The notes under the pieces were generated by a model. It was not told the origin of the DNA. It searched no databases and saw only the letters and a list, made by a program, of their open reading frames with translations. The translations under genes and the position numbers were made by a program. Of a stretch of DNA of 64,000 nucleotides, positions 24,321 to 34,964 are shown one piece after another. The stretch's first letter is position 1; each line of letters starts with the position of its first letter. Source of the stretch: Isoetes taiwanensis (taxonomy: Eukaryota > Streptophyta > Lycopodiopsida > Isoetales > Isoetaceae); NCBI GenBank assembly GCA_021234155.1, contig JAJEKV010000086.1:4079461-4143460 (forward strand), written 5' to 3'.

Positions 24321-25179
24321 GTGCTGATAGTTATGGGTCTTTACGTTCATAGGGCACAAGTCTATGCCCGAGTTTGGCCATTTTGGATATGGCAAATTGC
24401 ACTTTTTACATAAAAATTTCATCCAACTGATTAAACTAGCAATTGTGAAAGTAAGGTTGGCATCCATTAATGTCATTTGAAAAAAATGAGAACACTTAAA
24501 TATTTGAAATGGATCAACTTTCTCCTTCAAAACTTTGATATACAATTGTGTTATGCATTCTTCAACCTTTCGAGGCAGGGGTTTTTTAATCCTAGTAGTA
24601 ATGATTGTACTAGCCCATTGTATGGGTCCCATGACCTATTGGTCTTCGTGGACGTTAAAAAAACTATTCTATTCTATTCTATTCTTCAATAACGTGCTCT
24701 TATCTGTCCCTTGAATAAATCGCAAGCTAAAGGAGGCATCACTCAAAGCGATTTGCAATATAACATGTCTCCAGGACCAAGATTACGATTGGACTGAAAA
24801 ACTGGACCTAATTAAAGAGAAGCTGCTATAACAATACAGGGTTGAAGAACAAGATGGTCCAACAATTGAAGAAGAGGAAGAAGAGGTTATGTACAACCTC
24901 GTGTCATTTCTTTCTAAAGATTGACAATGCCTTGTGGCCAAATCTGCTTGCCCAAACTCGTTGTTGCATGTATTCTGCCTGGACCTATCCAAGGATTTTC
25001 TATTGGCACTGGATGGAGATGGCGTTCTAATGTCATATCACGACAACTAACGACAACCAAATCACCTAATAACTCATGAAACACAGAGAAAACCTTGAAC
25101 TCCATCATTGATCGTGGAGAAATTCCTAATCTCATTCGTTCAATTAGCATATCTCAATAATATTCAATCAACCCACCCC

Positions 25180-25319
25180 TTGTCGGCCATGAACTGGGAC
25201 AATTTCATCTGGCTGCGAGCCGCAGCAGGTTGGAAGCCACTCTCTGCAATGCAGACCAATAGCCACAAGATAGAGCTGTATGATTGGGCCCATCAATCGC
25301 ACCTATTCAAGGTGCTAGT
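25180..25319 (+). pseudogene. LINE reverse-transcriptase region, left half
   Basis: Translates to a stretch with WKPLSAMQ, HKIELYDW and LFKVLV. It aligns with the block just before LVQTVLLYG in the LINE at 36.9-37.0 kb. It stops at 25319 with CTAGT, where the gypsy LTR (TGTTACGG) begins. The LINE continuation (EPMLLYG) is found at 1-281 in inverted orientation, after a matching CTAGT. Confidence 0.7.
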
Positions 25320-26191
25320 TGTTACGGACCAAGGGCAAGTCGCGCTTGCGGGCCTTGGGACCGGGAGTCTGCCATGGGAATGCCGCGGGGTGGCCTGGGA
25401 ACGTCCCGAGCAGTAGCACTGCCTAGGGACAGCATGGGGTTATAATTTTAAATAGTTAAACTTTCGTATGCTAAAGTGGCCTTTTAATTAAATTATAAAG
25501 TCCTTAAAGAAAACCACCTAATCTTTAGTTTTTGGGGTATGACATGGCTTGATTTTATTGGCTAAGGTAAATAAAAGGCAAATTTGATCTCAGAACCTCG
25601 ATGATTTAACAGTCACCCGGATCAGCTATAAACAGGTCGAATCTGGGCTATACTTGCTCGATTCTTGCTCTGGAAAAGACCCATGTGTCTTTTTCCAGCT
25701 AATCTTGGCCCTAGTGGCCCTGTAAAAGGATTTGATATAATAAATTTTGGAATTTGATTTAAAACATTATTGAGAGAATATTTCTATGGTCTATGATTTT
25801 TTTTTTTTTTTTTTTTTTTGTGAAGGACGAACAAAAAAGTTTATTAATCAGCAAGAATAAGTACAAAATGAATATTTCTCATCTAGTTGTATAAGCACAA
25901 AAGGGTACTGCTGGAACACGAGCCTGCGACACCATGTGCTTACTCCATACTAGATAAGCAAAAAGAGAGAAGGCTCTGCTTAAGAGGCTAACCACATTGA
26001 ACCTGTAACGGCGTCAAATCCGACGTGACTATTGGAATCTCAGGAGAGTTTGAAGATGTAACTTGGGCCTTCGACAAAACAGTATTATCTTCAATCAAAT
26101 CAGCCCACTGGAGTGGAGCAAAGCGACCACATGCAACAGAAGGAGCAGAATCATGTATAGTAAGTGCTGAGGAGAGCTGAGATGCAGAGGT
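25320..26191 (+). mobile_element. Copied tract: LTR 5' part joined to a LINE 3' end, in the 5' LTR position
   Basis: Matches 31412-32264 almost throughout. The order is LTR start TGTTACGG, a TGTAAAA variant of the TATA-like box, a cut at GGATTTGAT (25736), 60 bp of flank, a T-run at 25797, and the tail of the ORF1-only LINE. It then stops abruptly at 26191 inside LINE sequence. It has 36 bp (26005-26040) that the other copy lacks, a whole number of codons. Because it reproduces a junction found at the 3' side, it is read as a copy of the 3' region. Confidence 0.7.
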
Positions 26192-27010
26192 ATGAGAAAC
26201 ACTTCACTTTTAAAGCATGATCGTCTATTGTAAAAACGTGTTTTTTGGTGATCTTTAAAATACAAAGGGCTATTTGGGAAAATACTTAAGAATTAAGGGC
26301 ATTTTGAGAATTTCAAAAATACCAAGGGCTTTTTGGGAATTAAGTGAACAATTAAGGTTATTTTGGTAAATTTCCCTTTAATTAAATTATAAAGTCCTTA
26401 AAGAAAACCATCTAACCTTTGGTTTTTGGGGTAGACGTGGCTTGGTTTTATTGGCTAAGGCAAATAAAAGGTAAAATTGATCTGTAACCTCGCGATTGCA
26501 ACAGGTCAGCCGGATCAGCTATAAACAGGTTGAATCTGGGCTATACTTGCTCGATTCTTGCTCTGGAAAAGGCCCATGTTCCCTTTTCCAGCTAATCTTG
26601 ACCCTAGTGGCCCTATAAAAGGATTTGATGGCGTTTTTGGAAATGACGGTTTTCCTTTGAAGCCAAGCAATTGGAGCAATTCGCCTGACCTGGCAGTTGG
26701 ATCTTCTATTACTGGAGGTTTTGATCCGTTGCGAATTGATTGAGCATCAATTCGACCTGTTCTAAGCTACTTCACTATTTGGTGTTAGTTTGAGGAGGTG
26801 CTCCATTCTTGGAGTGTTTCTGACTGCTCTTTGAGCAATACTATTATTGCAGTATCAAGTTCTTGTGAATTAGAACTTCTGAAGTTGGACTTTAGGTGAT
26901 CCTGGGGATCAGTGGCGATCGTGCGTGGGGAGCTCTGGGAGCTCACGGTTGAGGGGAAATCTGAGAGTTCTAGGTAGCGCAATCGGACCTACTTTTTGTA
27001 GGCCGTGACA
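26192..27010 (+). mobile_element. Remaining original 5' LTR of the chromovirus
   Basis: The right end, GTGACA at 27010, lies 3 bp from the PBS. TATAAAA at 26614-26620 is a plausible promoter. The segment 26375-26640 repeats, with more divergence, the LTR part of the copied tract to its left. 26629-27010 is what is found inverted at 282-663. Confidence 0.75.
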
Positions 27011-27013
27011 ATT

Positions 27014-27025
27014 TGGTATCAGAGC
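27014..27025 (+). promoter_or_regulatory. Primer binding site, initiator-tRNA-Met type
   Basis: TGGTATCAGAGC, the usual plant LTR-retrotransposon primer site, lies 3 bp downstream of the LTR end. Confidence 0.9.
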
Positions 27026-27038
27026 AAGGTTTAGATCC

Positions 27039-28172
27039 ATGATTGATCCGACGCAGGATATGGCACATCCAATCGATGGGTTGCCAACTATTGCTTTAAC
27101 AGATGGCATAGTACCTGCGCTCCGCGATATTCATTTAGAAGACCTACCTATGTTTGATTTTGAGACAATGTTGCAGGCACAACCTGGTGTGGAGTTGTCA
27201 GCGCCTGCCATAATTGCTGTTAGTGAGCAGCCTCTTAGTGTTACTGGACACCCTGGGGGTAACCAAGTTCTACAGGCAGGCTTGGTAGCTAGGGGGGCGA
27301 GTACCGTTGTCAGTGGAGTAGGCTCTGGAGCAGTACTCTAACAGCACCATTGTTGGCAACTGCGACAACAGTTACTACGGTGCGAGGGGATCCTCAAGAA
27401 GAGCAATCTTCGATTGCTAGAAATTTGGACAATGTGCAGAGACAAATAAATTGATGGATGCTGGAAAGCGCTGCCCGGGAGCAACGCCTTAGGGAATCTA
27501 TCGATAGACTTACGCAGAACTCTAAAAGTACTGCAAATAATTCTATAACCCAAACGGTACGAGGTACCGCAAGAGGACGGACAGCTGTCAGTGCACCACT
27601 TGGAGTTGGTCGCTCTATGCCGGACGGAACCAACCCAGCTGTGAGTGATCCTCTCGAGGAGACCTTGAACGGGCTCTCGGAAGAGGGAATCAAAGCTCTG
27701 GAAAAGATGAAAATGCCGAATTTTGATGGAATGGGAACACCAGAGGATGCGATACTTTGGTTGGGTCGCGTCTGAAAGAAGTTAAAACACACCTGTTGCA
27801 AGCAGAACCCAAAGGCTTCGAGGAAGCAGTGGAGCTTGCAAGGAAATTGGTTGGACACGAGGAACCTCAGAAGACCAAGAAGAGTTTTGATTAGAAGTCA
27901 AAACGAGCTGAAAATACTGCAGATGGAGCGTCATCTGCTAAAAAGCGGAAGCGGTATCAGTCGAATAAAAAAACTGCGGGGCAGTCTAAAGATTCCAATC
28001 AAAAGAAGGCAGCTATAAAGTGCTATAACTGCCAGGGAATGGGTCATTATGGGAGAGAATGTCCTAAGCCACAAAAGCCAAAGAAGGCGGTAGCTGCGCT
28101 GGCCAAAACATCATCGGATAGTGAAGCTGTGAAGATGTTTGTCGGCCATCGCGAGAGAAGAAAGCATGGTAA
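27039..28172 (+). pseudogene. Ty3/gypsy gag, internally deleted
   Basis: Opens with ATG at 27039 in good leader position. Pieces in several frames give the N-terminal segment, a region with MKMPNFDGMGTPEDAILWL (start of the retrotransposon gag domain), then directly the end of that domain (KGFEEAVELARKL). Most of the gag core is missing. A CCHC zinc knuckle, CYNCQGMGHYGREC (28021-28062), follows in a Lys-rich tail. Gag would form the virus-like particle and bind the RNA; stops and frame changes rule that out here. Confidence 0.8.
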
Positions 28173-28221
28173 ATGATTCTTCTAAAGTTTTCTTTGGTAA
28201 ACTTATACGTGTTCTAGGTAG

Positions 28222-29343
28222 AATCAAGAGAAAGAATGTGATTGTTCTTATTGATTCTGCGAGCACTGACAATTTCTCTTCTGCAGCTTAGCAAGGGAGC
28301 TAGGCCTGGAGCTGACGAAGGTGACTCCGTATGTAGTTGAAGGAGAGGCGGGGCCTCAGGTTCAGTGTGGAGATCAACAAGCGCAGGGCGTAGACTTGAT
28401 ACCTCAAGATAGAAGTTCATCTAAAGTAGTGCAGTTTAGAATTGATGTTGATTTGATCAATTTGAAATGTTATGATGTCATTTTGGGGATAAAGTGGCTT
28501 CAAAATGCACGTCCGCTCATTGATTGGGCATCCCATGTGTTAACTTTTGAGTTAGAAGACACTAAGTCTCTTAGTATACAAGGATCACCTTATGTGGGAT
28601 CCGGGAAATTGTTGTCGGCCACTAGAGCAACCGGATGAAAGCTCCCAGCCTCATCCTCAGTTACTTGATCTTTTGGAAAGATACAAGGATGTGTTTCCAA
28701 GGAGTTGCCTATAGGGCCACCTCCGTCAAGGGGAGTGGAGCATGAGATTGACCTTGAGCCCGGAACTAAACCAATGGCAAGAGCCCCTTATCGCTTGAGT
28801 CCTCTTGAGTTAGAGGAAGTCAAAAAGCAAGTTAGGGAACTACTTGAAAAAGGGTTTATCCAGCCAAGCAAATCTCCTTTTGCAGCTCCAGGCTGCTAGT
28901 TAAGAAAAAAGATGAAACTATGCGCATGTGCATAGACTATCACGCACTTAACAAAGCAACCATTAAGGATAGATATCCTTTACCACAGATTGTCGATATA
29001 TTAGATCGTCTAGGCGGTGCAACTTGGTTCACCAAGATTGATTTGAGAAGTGGATATCATCAAATCAAAATCCGTGGCTACGTTCATGAGGTTAATGAAC
29101 CGAGTATTTGCTGATTAATTGGACAAATCACTTGAAGTATTTCTGGATGATATACTTATATACTCGAACTCATTAGAAGAACACTTTCAGCATTTGGAGC
29201 AAGTGCTTAAAGTGTTACGCTCCAATAAGTTGTATGCCAAAATCTCTAAATGTGATTTCCTCAAGCAAAGGGTTGCTTATTCGGGTCACATCTTGTCGGG
29301 GGAGGGAGTGTCTCCGGACCCTAGCAAGGTACGAGCGGTATAG
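28222..29343 (+). pseudogene. Ty3/gypsy pol: protease and reverse transcriptase, damaged
   Basis: The protease active-site block is VLIDSAST (Asp-Ser-Ala at 28253-28261), followed by the usual DVILGIKWL region. RT blocks follow: [36 protein letters not shown] and [16 protein letters not shown]. Then there is a gap of about 30-40 codons, then [11 protein letters not shown] and the catalytic VFLDDILIYS (29137-29166). Several stops and frame changes are present, including TAA just before the catalytic block. The order PR-RT-RH-INT identifies Ty3/gypsy rather than copia. Confidence 0.9.
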
Positions 29344-31378
29344 GAGTGGACTCAACCTGAGAATATTCGTGAGTTGAGAAGCTTTCTCGGGTTGGCTACT
29401 TATTATAGAAAATTTGTGCCCAAGTTTTCTAAGGTAGTAGCCCCGCTCATGGATCTTTTGAGAAAAGATCAAGAGTATGTGTGGGGTCGAGCTTAGCAAG
29501 CGGCCTTTAAAAGAATTAAAAGTCTTTTAGTGAGTAGTCCAGTAATGAAGGTGCCTGACCTCAATGCGTCGTTTGAGGTATACACGGATGCTTGTAGGCA
29601 AGCTCTGGGAGCTGTGCTTATGCAACAAGGTCGTGTTATTGCATATGAAAGCCATAAACTTAATCAAGCGGAATGGAATTATGCAATGTATGAGCAGGAA
29701 CTGTTGGCTATAGTTCATGCAGTGAAGACGTGGTGGCACTACTTGAGATGTGGTACCAATAAAGAGCCACGCAAGTTTGTGGTTTATACTGACTATAAGC
29801 CCTTAAGGTTTTTGCAAAGCCAAGCTGAGATTAGTCCTAGGCAAGCTAGGTGGCTTGACTTCTTGCATGAATTTCATTTTAGTATTGAGCATACTCCTGC
29901 AAAGAACAATCCGGTTGTGGATGTCTTATCCAGGATTAAGTATTTGAATACTTTAATGGTAGGGGAGAATGATCTCTTCCAAAGGATTAAAGGCATATAT
30001 CAAGAAGATAAGCAACAACCCGCGATAACCAAATCTGGGGATTGGTGGACTGAGCAAGAAGGGTTGTACTTTTATAAATCAAGGATTTATGTTTCATTAC
30101 ATGCTAATCTTCGAGATTTGATATTGCGCGACCATCATGAAACCCCGCAAGCTGGGCATTGGGGTGAGTGGAATACCTACGAGGTCAAGTGTCACTACTA
30201 TTGGCCAGACATGAAGGAACAAGTCCGGGACTTGGTTTCACATTGTCTGACGTGTCAAGCTGTTAAAGCTGACCATGGTCGTATCCCGGAACTATTGCGA
30301 CCTATACCTATACCTATACTCTTGCAAAGATGGAAGTGTATAAGTATGGACTTCATAGTCTCTTTGCCTAGAACTGTAAGGCAGAACACTCAGGTATGGG
30401 TGATTGTTGATTGCATACCTAAGTACGCCAAATTTGTGGCCTTGAAGGAGGATGTACTGGTCCAGATGTAGCAACTGCATATATGAGATATGTTTTCCCT
30501 CTTTTTGGTTTGTCTTTGTCTATCATAAGCGATCGGGACACCAAATTTACAGGTCATTTTTGGAAGGACGTTATGAAAAGGTCTTAAGGTACGATTGAGA
30601 ATGAGTAGTGGTAACCGCCCACAAACGGATGGCCAAACTGAGAGAATCAACATGATCTTGGAGGATATGTTGAGAAGTTTTGTCCATGAACACTAAACTC
30701 GTTGGGAAGAGTATTTTCCTTACCTAGAGTTTACGTCTAACAACAGCCATCATACGGGAATTAAGATGACTCCCTTTGTTGCTATGATGGGGCAAAATCC
30801 CAGAACTTATGCTGGTATGCACAAGTATCTAAAAACGGATGCCGCCGTGAATATGTTGGAAGACATGAACGCAATTTTGCTTCAGTGTCGGCAAAACTTG
30901 CAAAGAGCGCAAGATCACGCTCAACTGTATGCAAACAAGCATAGGCGTGATGTTACTTATGAGGAAGGTGACTATGTGTTCTTAAGAATTGTGTATCCTT
31001 CATCCTTACGAATCAACACCCTTAAACCGTTGGTTAAAGGGCATGTGCCTAAGTTAACCCCGAGATATGCTGGACCTTTTAAGATTGTTAAAAAGTTAGG
31101 AACCACAGCATATGAGTTGGCATTACTACAGGATATTGGGATCCATCCTGTATTTCATGTAAGCCAGCTTAAGTGAGCTATACTAGATACGGACAATGTT
31201 CGTCCTGAGAGTATACCGCTAGTGTTAAGCTCCACTGTAACACCAGTCCTCGTGTTCGCAGTTGCGCAATAGGGATATTCGTGAATATCTGGTCTTGTGG
31301 CGAGGCCAGTCTCCCGCGGATGCCACTTGGGAGACGGATGATTTGTGCAACGTTTTCTTCATTCGAAACTCTAGACCT
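29344..31378 (+). pseudogene. Ty3/gypsy pol: RNase H, integrase and chromodomain (chromovirus)
   Basis: After the RT thumb (LRSFLGLATYYRKFVPKF), RNase H reads YTDACRQALGAVLMQ and YEQELLAIVHAV. The integrase zinc-binding HHCC region ends with SHCLTCQAVKADHG. The catalytic core begins with MDFIVSLP but is then broken by stops near 30468 and deletions. NRPQTDGQTERIN and the C-terminal GPFKIVKKLG region remain. Downstream, 31262-31378 reads IREYLVLWRGQSPADATWE, a chromodomain. This puts the element in the chromovirus branch, whose chromodomain guides integration to marked chromatin. One 313-codon stretch (29530-30471) is still open. Confidence 0.9.
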
Positions 31379-31393
31379 TGAGGATAAAGTCCT

Positions 31394-31411
31394 AAGGGGA
31401 GGGGAGAAAAT
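31394..31411 (+). promoter_or_regulatory. Polypurine tract
   Basis: AAGGGGAGGGGAGAAAAT directly before the 3' LTR start at 31412; primes plus-strand synthesis in LTR retrotransposons. Confidence 0.85.
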
Positions 31412-31848
31412 TGTTACGGACCAAGGGCAAGTCGCGCTTGCGGGCCTTGGGACCGGGAGTCTGCCATGGGAATATGCCACGGGGTGGCCTGGGAACGTCC
31501 CGAGCGGTAGCACTGCCTGGGGGCGACATGGGGTTATAATTTTAAATGGTTAAACTTTCGTAGGCTAAAGTGGCCTTTTAATTAAATTATAAAGTCCTTA
31601 AAGAAGAAGAAGAAGAGATTTTAACGTACCTAATCTTTAGTTTTTGGGGTATGACATGGCTTGATTTTATTGGCTAAGGTAAATAAAAGGCAAATTTGAT
31701 CTGTAACCTCGCGATTGCAACAGGTCAGCCAGATCAGCTATAAACAGGTCGAATCTGGGCTATACTTGCTCCATTCTTGCTCTGGAAAAGACCCATGTGT
31801 CTTTTTCCAGCTAATCTTGGCCCTAGTGGCCCTGTAAAAGGATTTGAT
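31412..31848 (+). mobile_element. 3' LTR, left part only
   Basis: Begins TGTTACGG, like 25320, and shares the TGTAAAA variant. It ends at GGATTTGAT, just past the TATA-like box; the following 60 bp are not LTR. The rest of an LTR, starting at exactly this point, lies inverted at 282-663. ATAT is present at both breakpoints. Confidence 0.8.
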
Positions 31849-31908
31849 ATAATAAATTTTGGAATTTGATTTAAAACATTATTGAGAGAATATTTCTATG
31901 GTCTATGA

Positions 31909-34536
31909 TTTTTTTTTTTTTTTTTTTTGTGAAGGACGAACAAAAAAGTTTATTAATCAGCAAGAATAAGTACAAAATGAATATTTCTCATCTAGTTGTA
32001 TAAGCACAAAAGGGTACTGCTGGAACACGAGCCTGCGACACCATGTGCTTACTCCATACTAGATAAGCAAAAAGAGAGAAGGCTCTGCTTAAGAGGCTAA
32101 CCACATTGAACCTCAGGAGAGTTTGAAGATGTAACTTGGGCCTTCGACAAAACAGTATTATCTTCAATCAAATCAGCCCACTGGAGTGGAGCAAAGCGAC
32201 CACATGCAACAGAAGGAGCAGAATCATGTATAGTAAGTGCTGAGGAGAGCTGAGATGCAGAGGTGTTACAACCCTTAGCTAACTTTCGAGGTTGATGAAG
32301 AGCAGGTGGATGTTTAGGTGGAGGGTGGGCACCACGATGATCAATGTCCATGTACTGCCCACAAACCTCTTCAACTTGCTCCTGGGACCTCTGAATTTGA
32401 TTCAACCTTTGCCTCTGTTGATCCAGCAGCAGAAGCGTGGGACCAGTGGCTGGAATAGATGTAGAGGAAGTCACAGGGGGACGAGAGACATCCATTAAAG
32501 AAGGAGCAGAGCTAGGAGTAGGATTTGTGGCAGAGGCAACTGGAGGAGCCTGCTGATAAGACTTACGATACTGAGCAAAGAGAGGGTCCTCAGGGAACAT
32601 GAGAGCCAGCTCTGGGCCATTTAACAATCGTAGCTTGAATGGAAAGAACATGGGCCCACTTTGAACAACAATTGTCTGAGGCAGGTCACGATGAATGGGG
32701 CGTGTTACACAAATCCTAGTAATGCCATTGGTTATAGCATGTTGCAGGTAAAGCTCAATCTCACTAACAATGGCAGAAATGAACTCAACATCCTTAAACT
32801 CTTAAGGAAAATCTTCAATAGCAATCCAGAATGGGGCACGTAAGGAAGTTGGCTTACCTGGAAAAGAGCCAGGAACATACTGTTGATACAATAAGAAATG
32901 TTTCCACAGAGGATCAACACCTCGTTCTATGAGCTGAGCCACCGGCTTAGGAGACTCAAACATCAGGAGAAAACAACGTTAATCTTTGGCCACGAGCTTG
33001 ATGGATTGATACGCAGGAAGCCCTATATAATTTGTGTAGATGCCCAAATAACCAAGATCCCACGCGCTTCAGATCCAAGAAGGGGCCAATGAAGTAACAA
33101 ACAACAGAGCATGAACTAATTGCTCCACATGACGATGGTGAGTCTCATGATTGATCTGCACCACAGGGGCCCCAAAATGCTCAAAGGTTGCCCTGCACTG
33201 CTGAACCTCATAAAAAATTTCAGCAGGTGGTAACAAGCTATCCATGGAGTCCTGCTTGGCCTGCAACTGCTGAAGATAAGCGCAACTTCTTTCTTATTAT
33301 TGTCCACCATGGTGGCAATGGCCTCTGAGACACGAAATGAGGTGGCTGGAGACGATATACCTTTACATAGCCACTCAGAGAAGCAGACACATGTAACCCT
33401 TGCCACTGTGTCAGAAGACCTCCAAGATGTAGAGGTCGAGACATGCGGCATGGTTGAAGAAAAAGGTATCCCAGGTTTGTTCGAGGAAAGAGGGGGAAAC
33501 TCCTACTGCCTTGAGGAACCTCCAACGTGCATTGGATGTTCTTTTTGTTCAGAAGGGCCTCCTTCATGTGAGAGACTCTCAATATCTATTGGAGATGCAA
33601 CCTGTGTCACATTCTTTTGAGCAGGAGCTACTAATCTCGTATGTTCTGAAGAACTTCCAACATGTGTTGAAGGTGCCTTTGGAGGTACCAACATTCTAGA
33701 AGAACTTTCCAGGGTCACTTGTACCACACTGCCTCTAGAATCATGAGACATACTGTCAGACGCTGGAATACCAGGCTGAGAAGAGGAGAGAGCAGAAGCT
33801 ACTGCCTCGATTGAACTCGGTACACATATGCTACTGGAAGAAACAGGAGCATGAGGCAATGCCAACGGATTGAGGTGCATAGAAGCTTGCCTCTCCTGCG
33901 CCTTAGATCCAACTGCCACTGATGATACCAAATTCTTAGGAGAAGAAGGAGCACCTTCACGAGCCAGTTTGTGGGCATCTCGACCGCTAATCTTTGGAGA
34001 ATCTAGAGCATATTCTCTTCCACCATTGCCCTGTATTCCATTAGGATTACCAGAGAGACGCTTGGAAGGACTACGAGTTGCTTTTGCCATCTCCACTAGA
34101 AGGGGCCGAGATTTTAGAGCTCTACAGTCCCCCACAAAAGAGTAACTTCTGAAAAGCTAAAAAGCACCACTGAAAGAATCACTCCACGAGCTTTCCAATG
34201 AGCCCAAGCATGCCTAAAAGTGTCACCAAATACAAGAGCTATGGCAAAAAGAAAATTGCAGCCAAACCTTAACACCGCCAATAAAGGGCCGGAACTGTCA
34301 GGCGATTTTTCGCTGCCAAAACAGTCTAATCATCATACAAGCTGCACATCAACAGAAAGAGGATACAATGATCTTTCCAATAGCCTAGAATCATTCAAAT
34401 CTGACATGGGAATCAAACGTTATGTGCAAACGAACGAGGCTGAAACCCTAGGCGCCATCACCAGCGCCCTTCAGCCAAAACCCCATCGATGTAAAATGGA
34501 GATGCCTTATGCCCTAGCTTTGTCTTCCTCACTCCC
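31909..34536 (-). mobile_element. ORF1-only LINE (non-autonomous), 15-bp target duplication
   Basis: A T-run from 31909 marks the poly(A) end. The 15-bp repeat TTCTATGGTCTATGA lies at 31894-31908 and 34537-34551. The minus strand encodes one broken protein from about 34135 to 32097. It has a basic Ser-rich N-terminus (MAKATRSPSKRL), a Gln-rich helical middle (SLLPPAEIFYEVQQ), and a conserved block with PFWIAIEDFP, YLQHAITNGITRI and FKLRLLNGPELALMF. A Pro-rich tail ends in PEVQCG. The block resembles the zinc-knuckle/DUF4283-like gag proteins of plant LINEs, but the knuckle itself was not seen. There is no endonuclease or RT anywhere in the 2.6 kb, so it must have moved in trans. Confidence 0.75.
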
Positions 34537-34551
34537 TTCTATGGTCTATGA

Positions 34552-34960
34552 TAAATCAAGATGTCATGAGAACCTACAATGAAGCTGTTATTGTGATGTT
34601 GGTAATATATGTATCTATGGTATAGGTGGTAAAGAAGTTCATTATTACAAATACTTTTTCCTTCTGAGGCCCCGTCTCGAAGAATATTGCTTGTGTTCAT
34701 TGATACCCACGTATTTGCTCTCCTGTTATGACCCATCTATTGGTTCACATGGTCTGAAGATTGTATTTCCAATCTTTATCTTAAAAGTTGTATCTTTTCC
34801 TAATGCAGCATGTATTAATATGCAGTTATGATCCACATTGAGGAAAAGAGTTTGAGAAGATTTAGTTATTAAATGTTAGTGCCTCGGAATCAAGAAATGT
34901 GGACATTTAGTTAGCATTAAAGGAGTTAATGTCATAGGATTATATGTGGTCTAAATCATG
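34552..34960. other. Flank between two LINEs; no recognised gene
   Basis: Continues the pre-insertion flank that begins at 31849 (60 bp before the LINE). No coding or repeat signal. Confidence 0.45.
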
Positions 34961-34964
34961 AATA

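Noticed and set aside
24914-25150. 78-codon minus-strand frame beginning MLIERMRLGISPRS
   Set aside because: Looks protein-like but has no recognised family and sits next to a LINE fragment; support too weak for a gene call.
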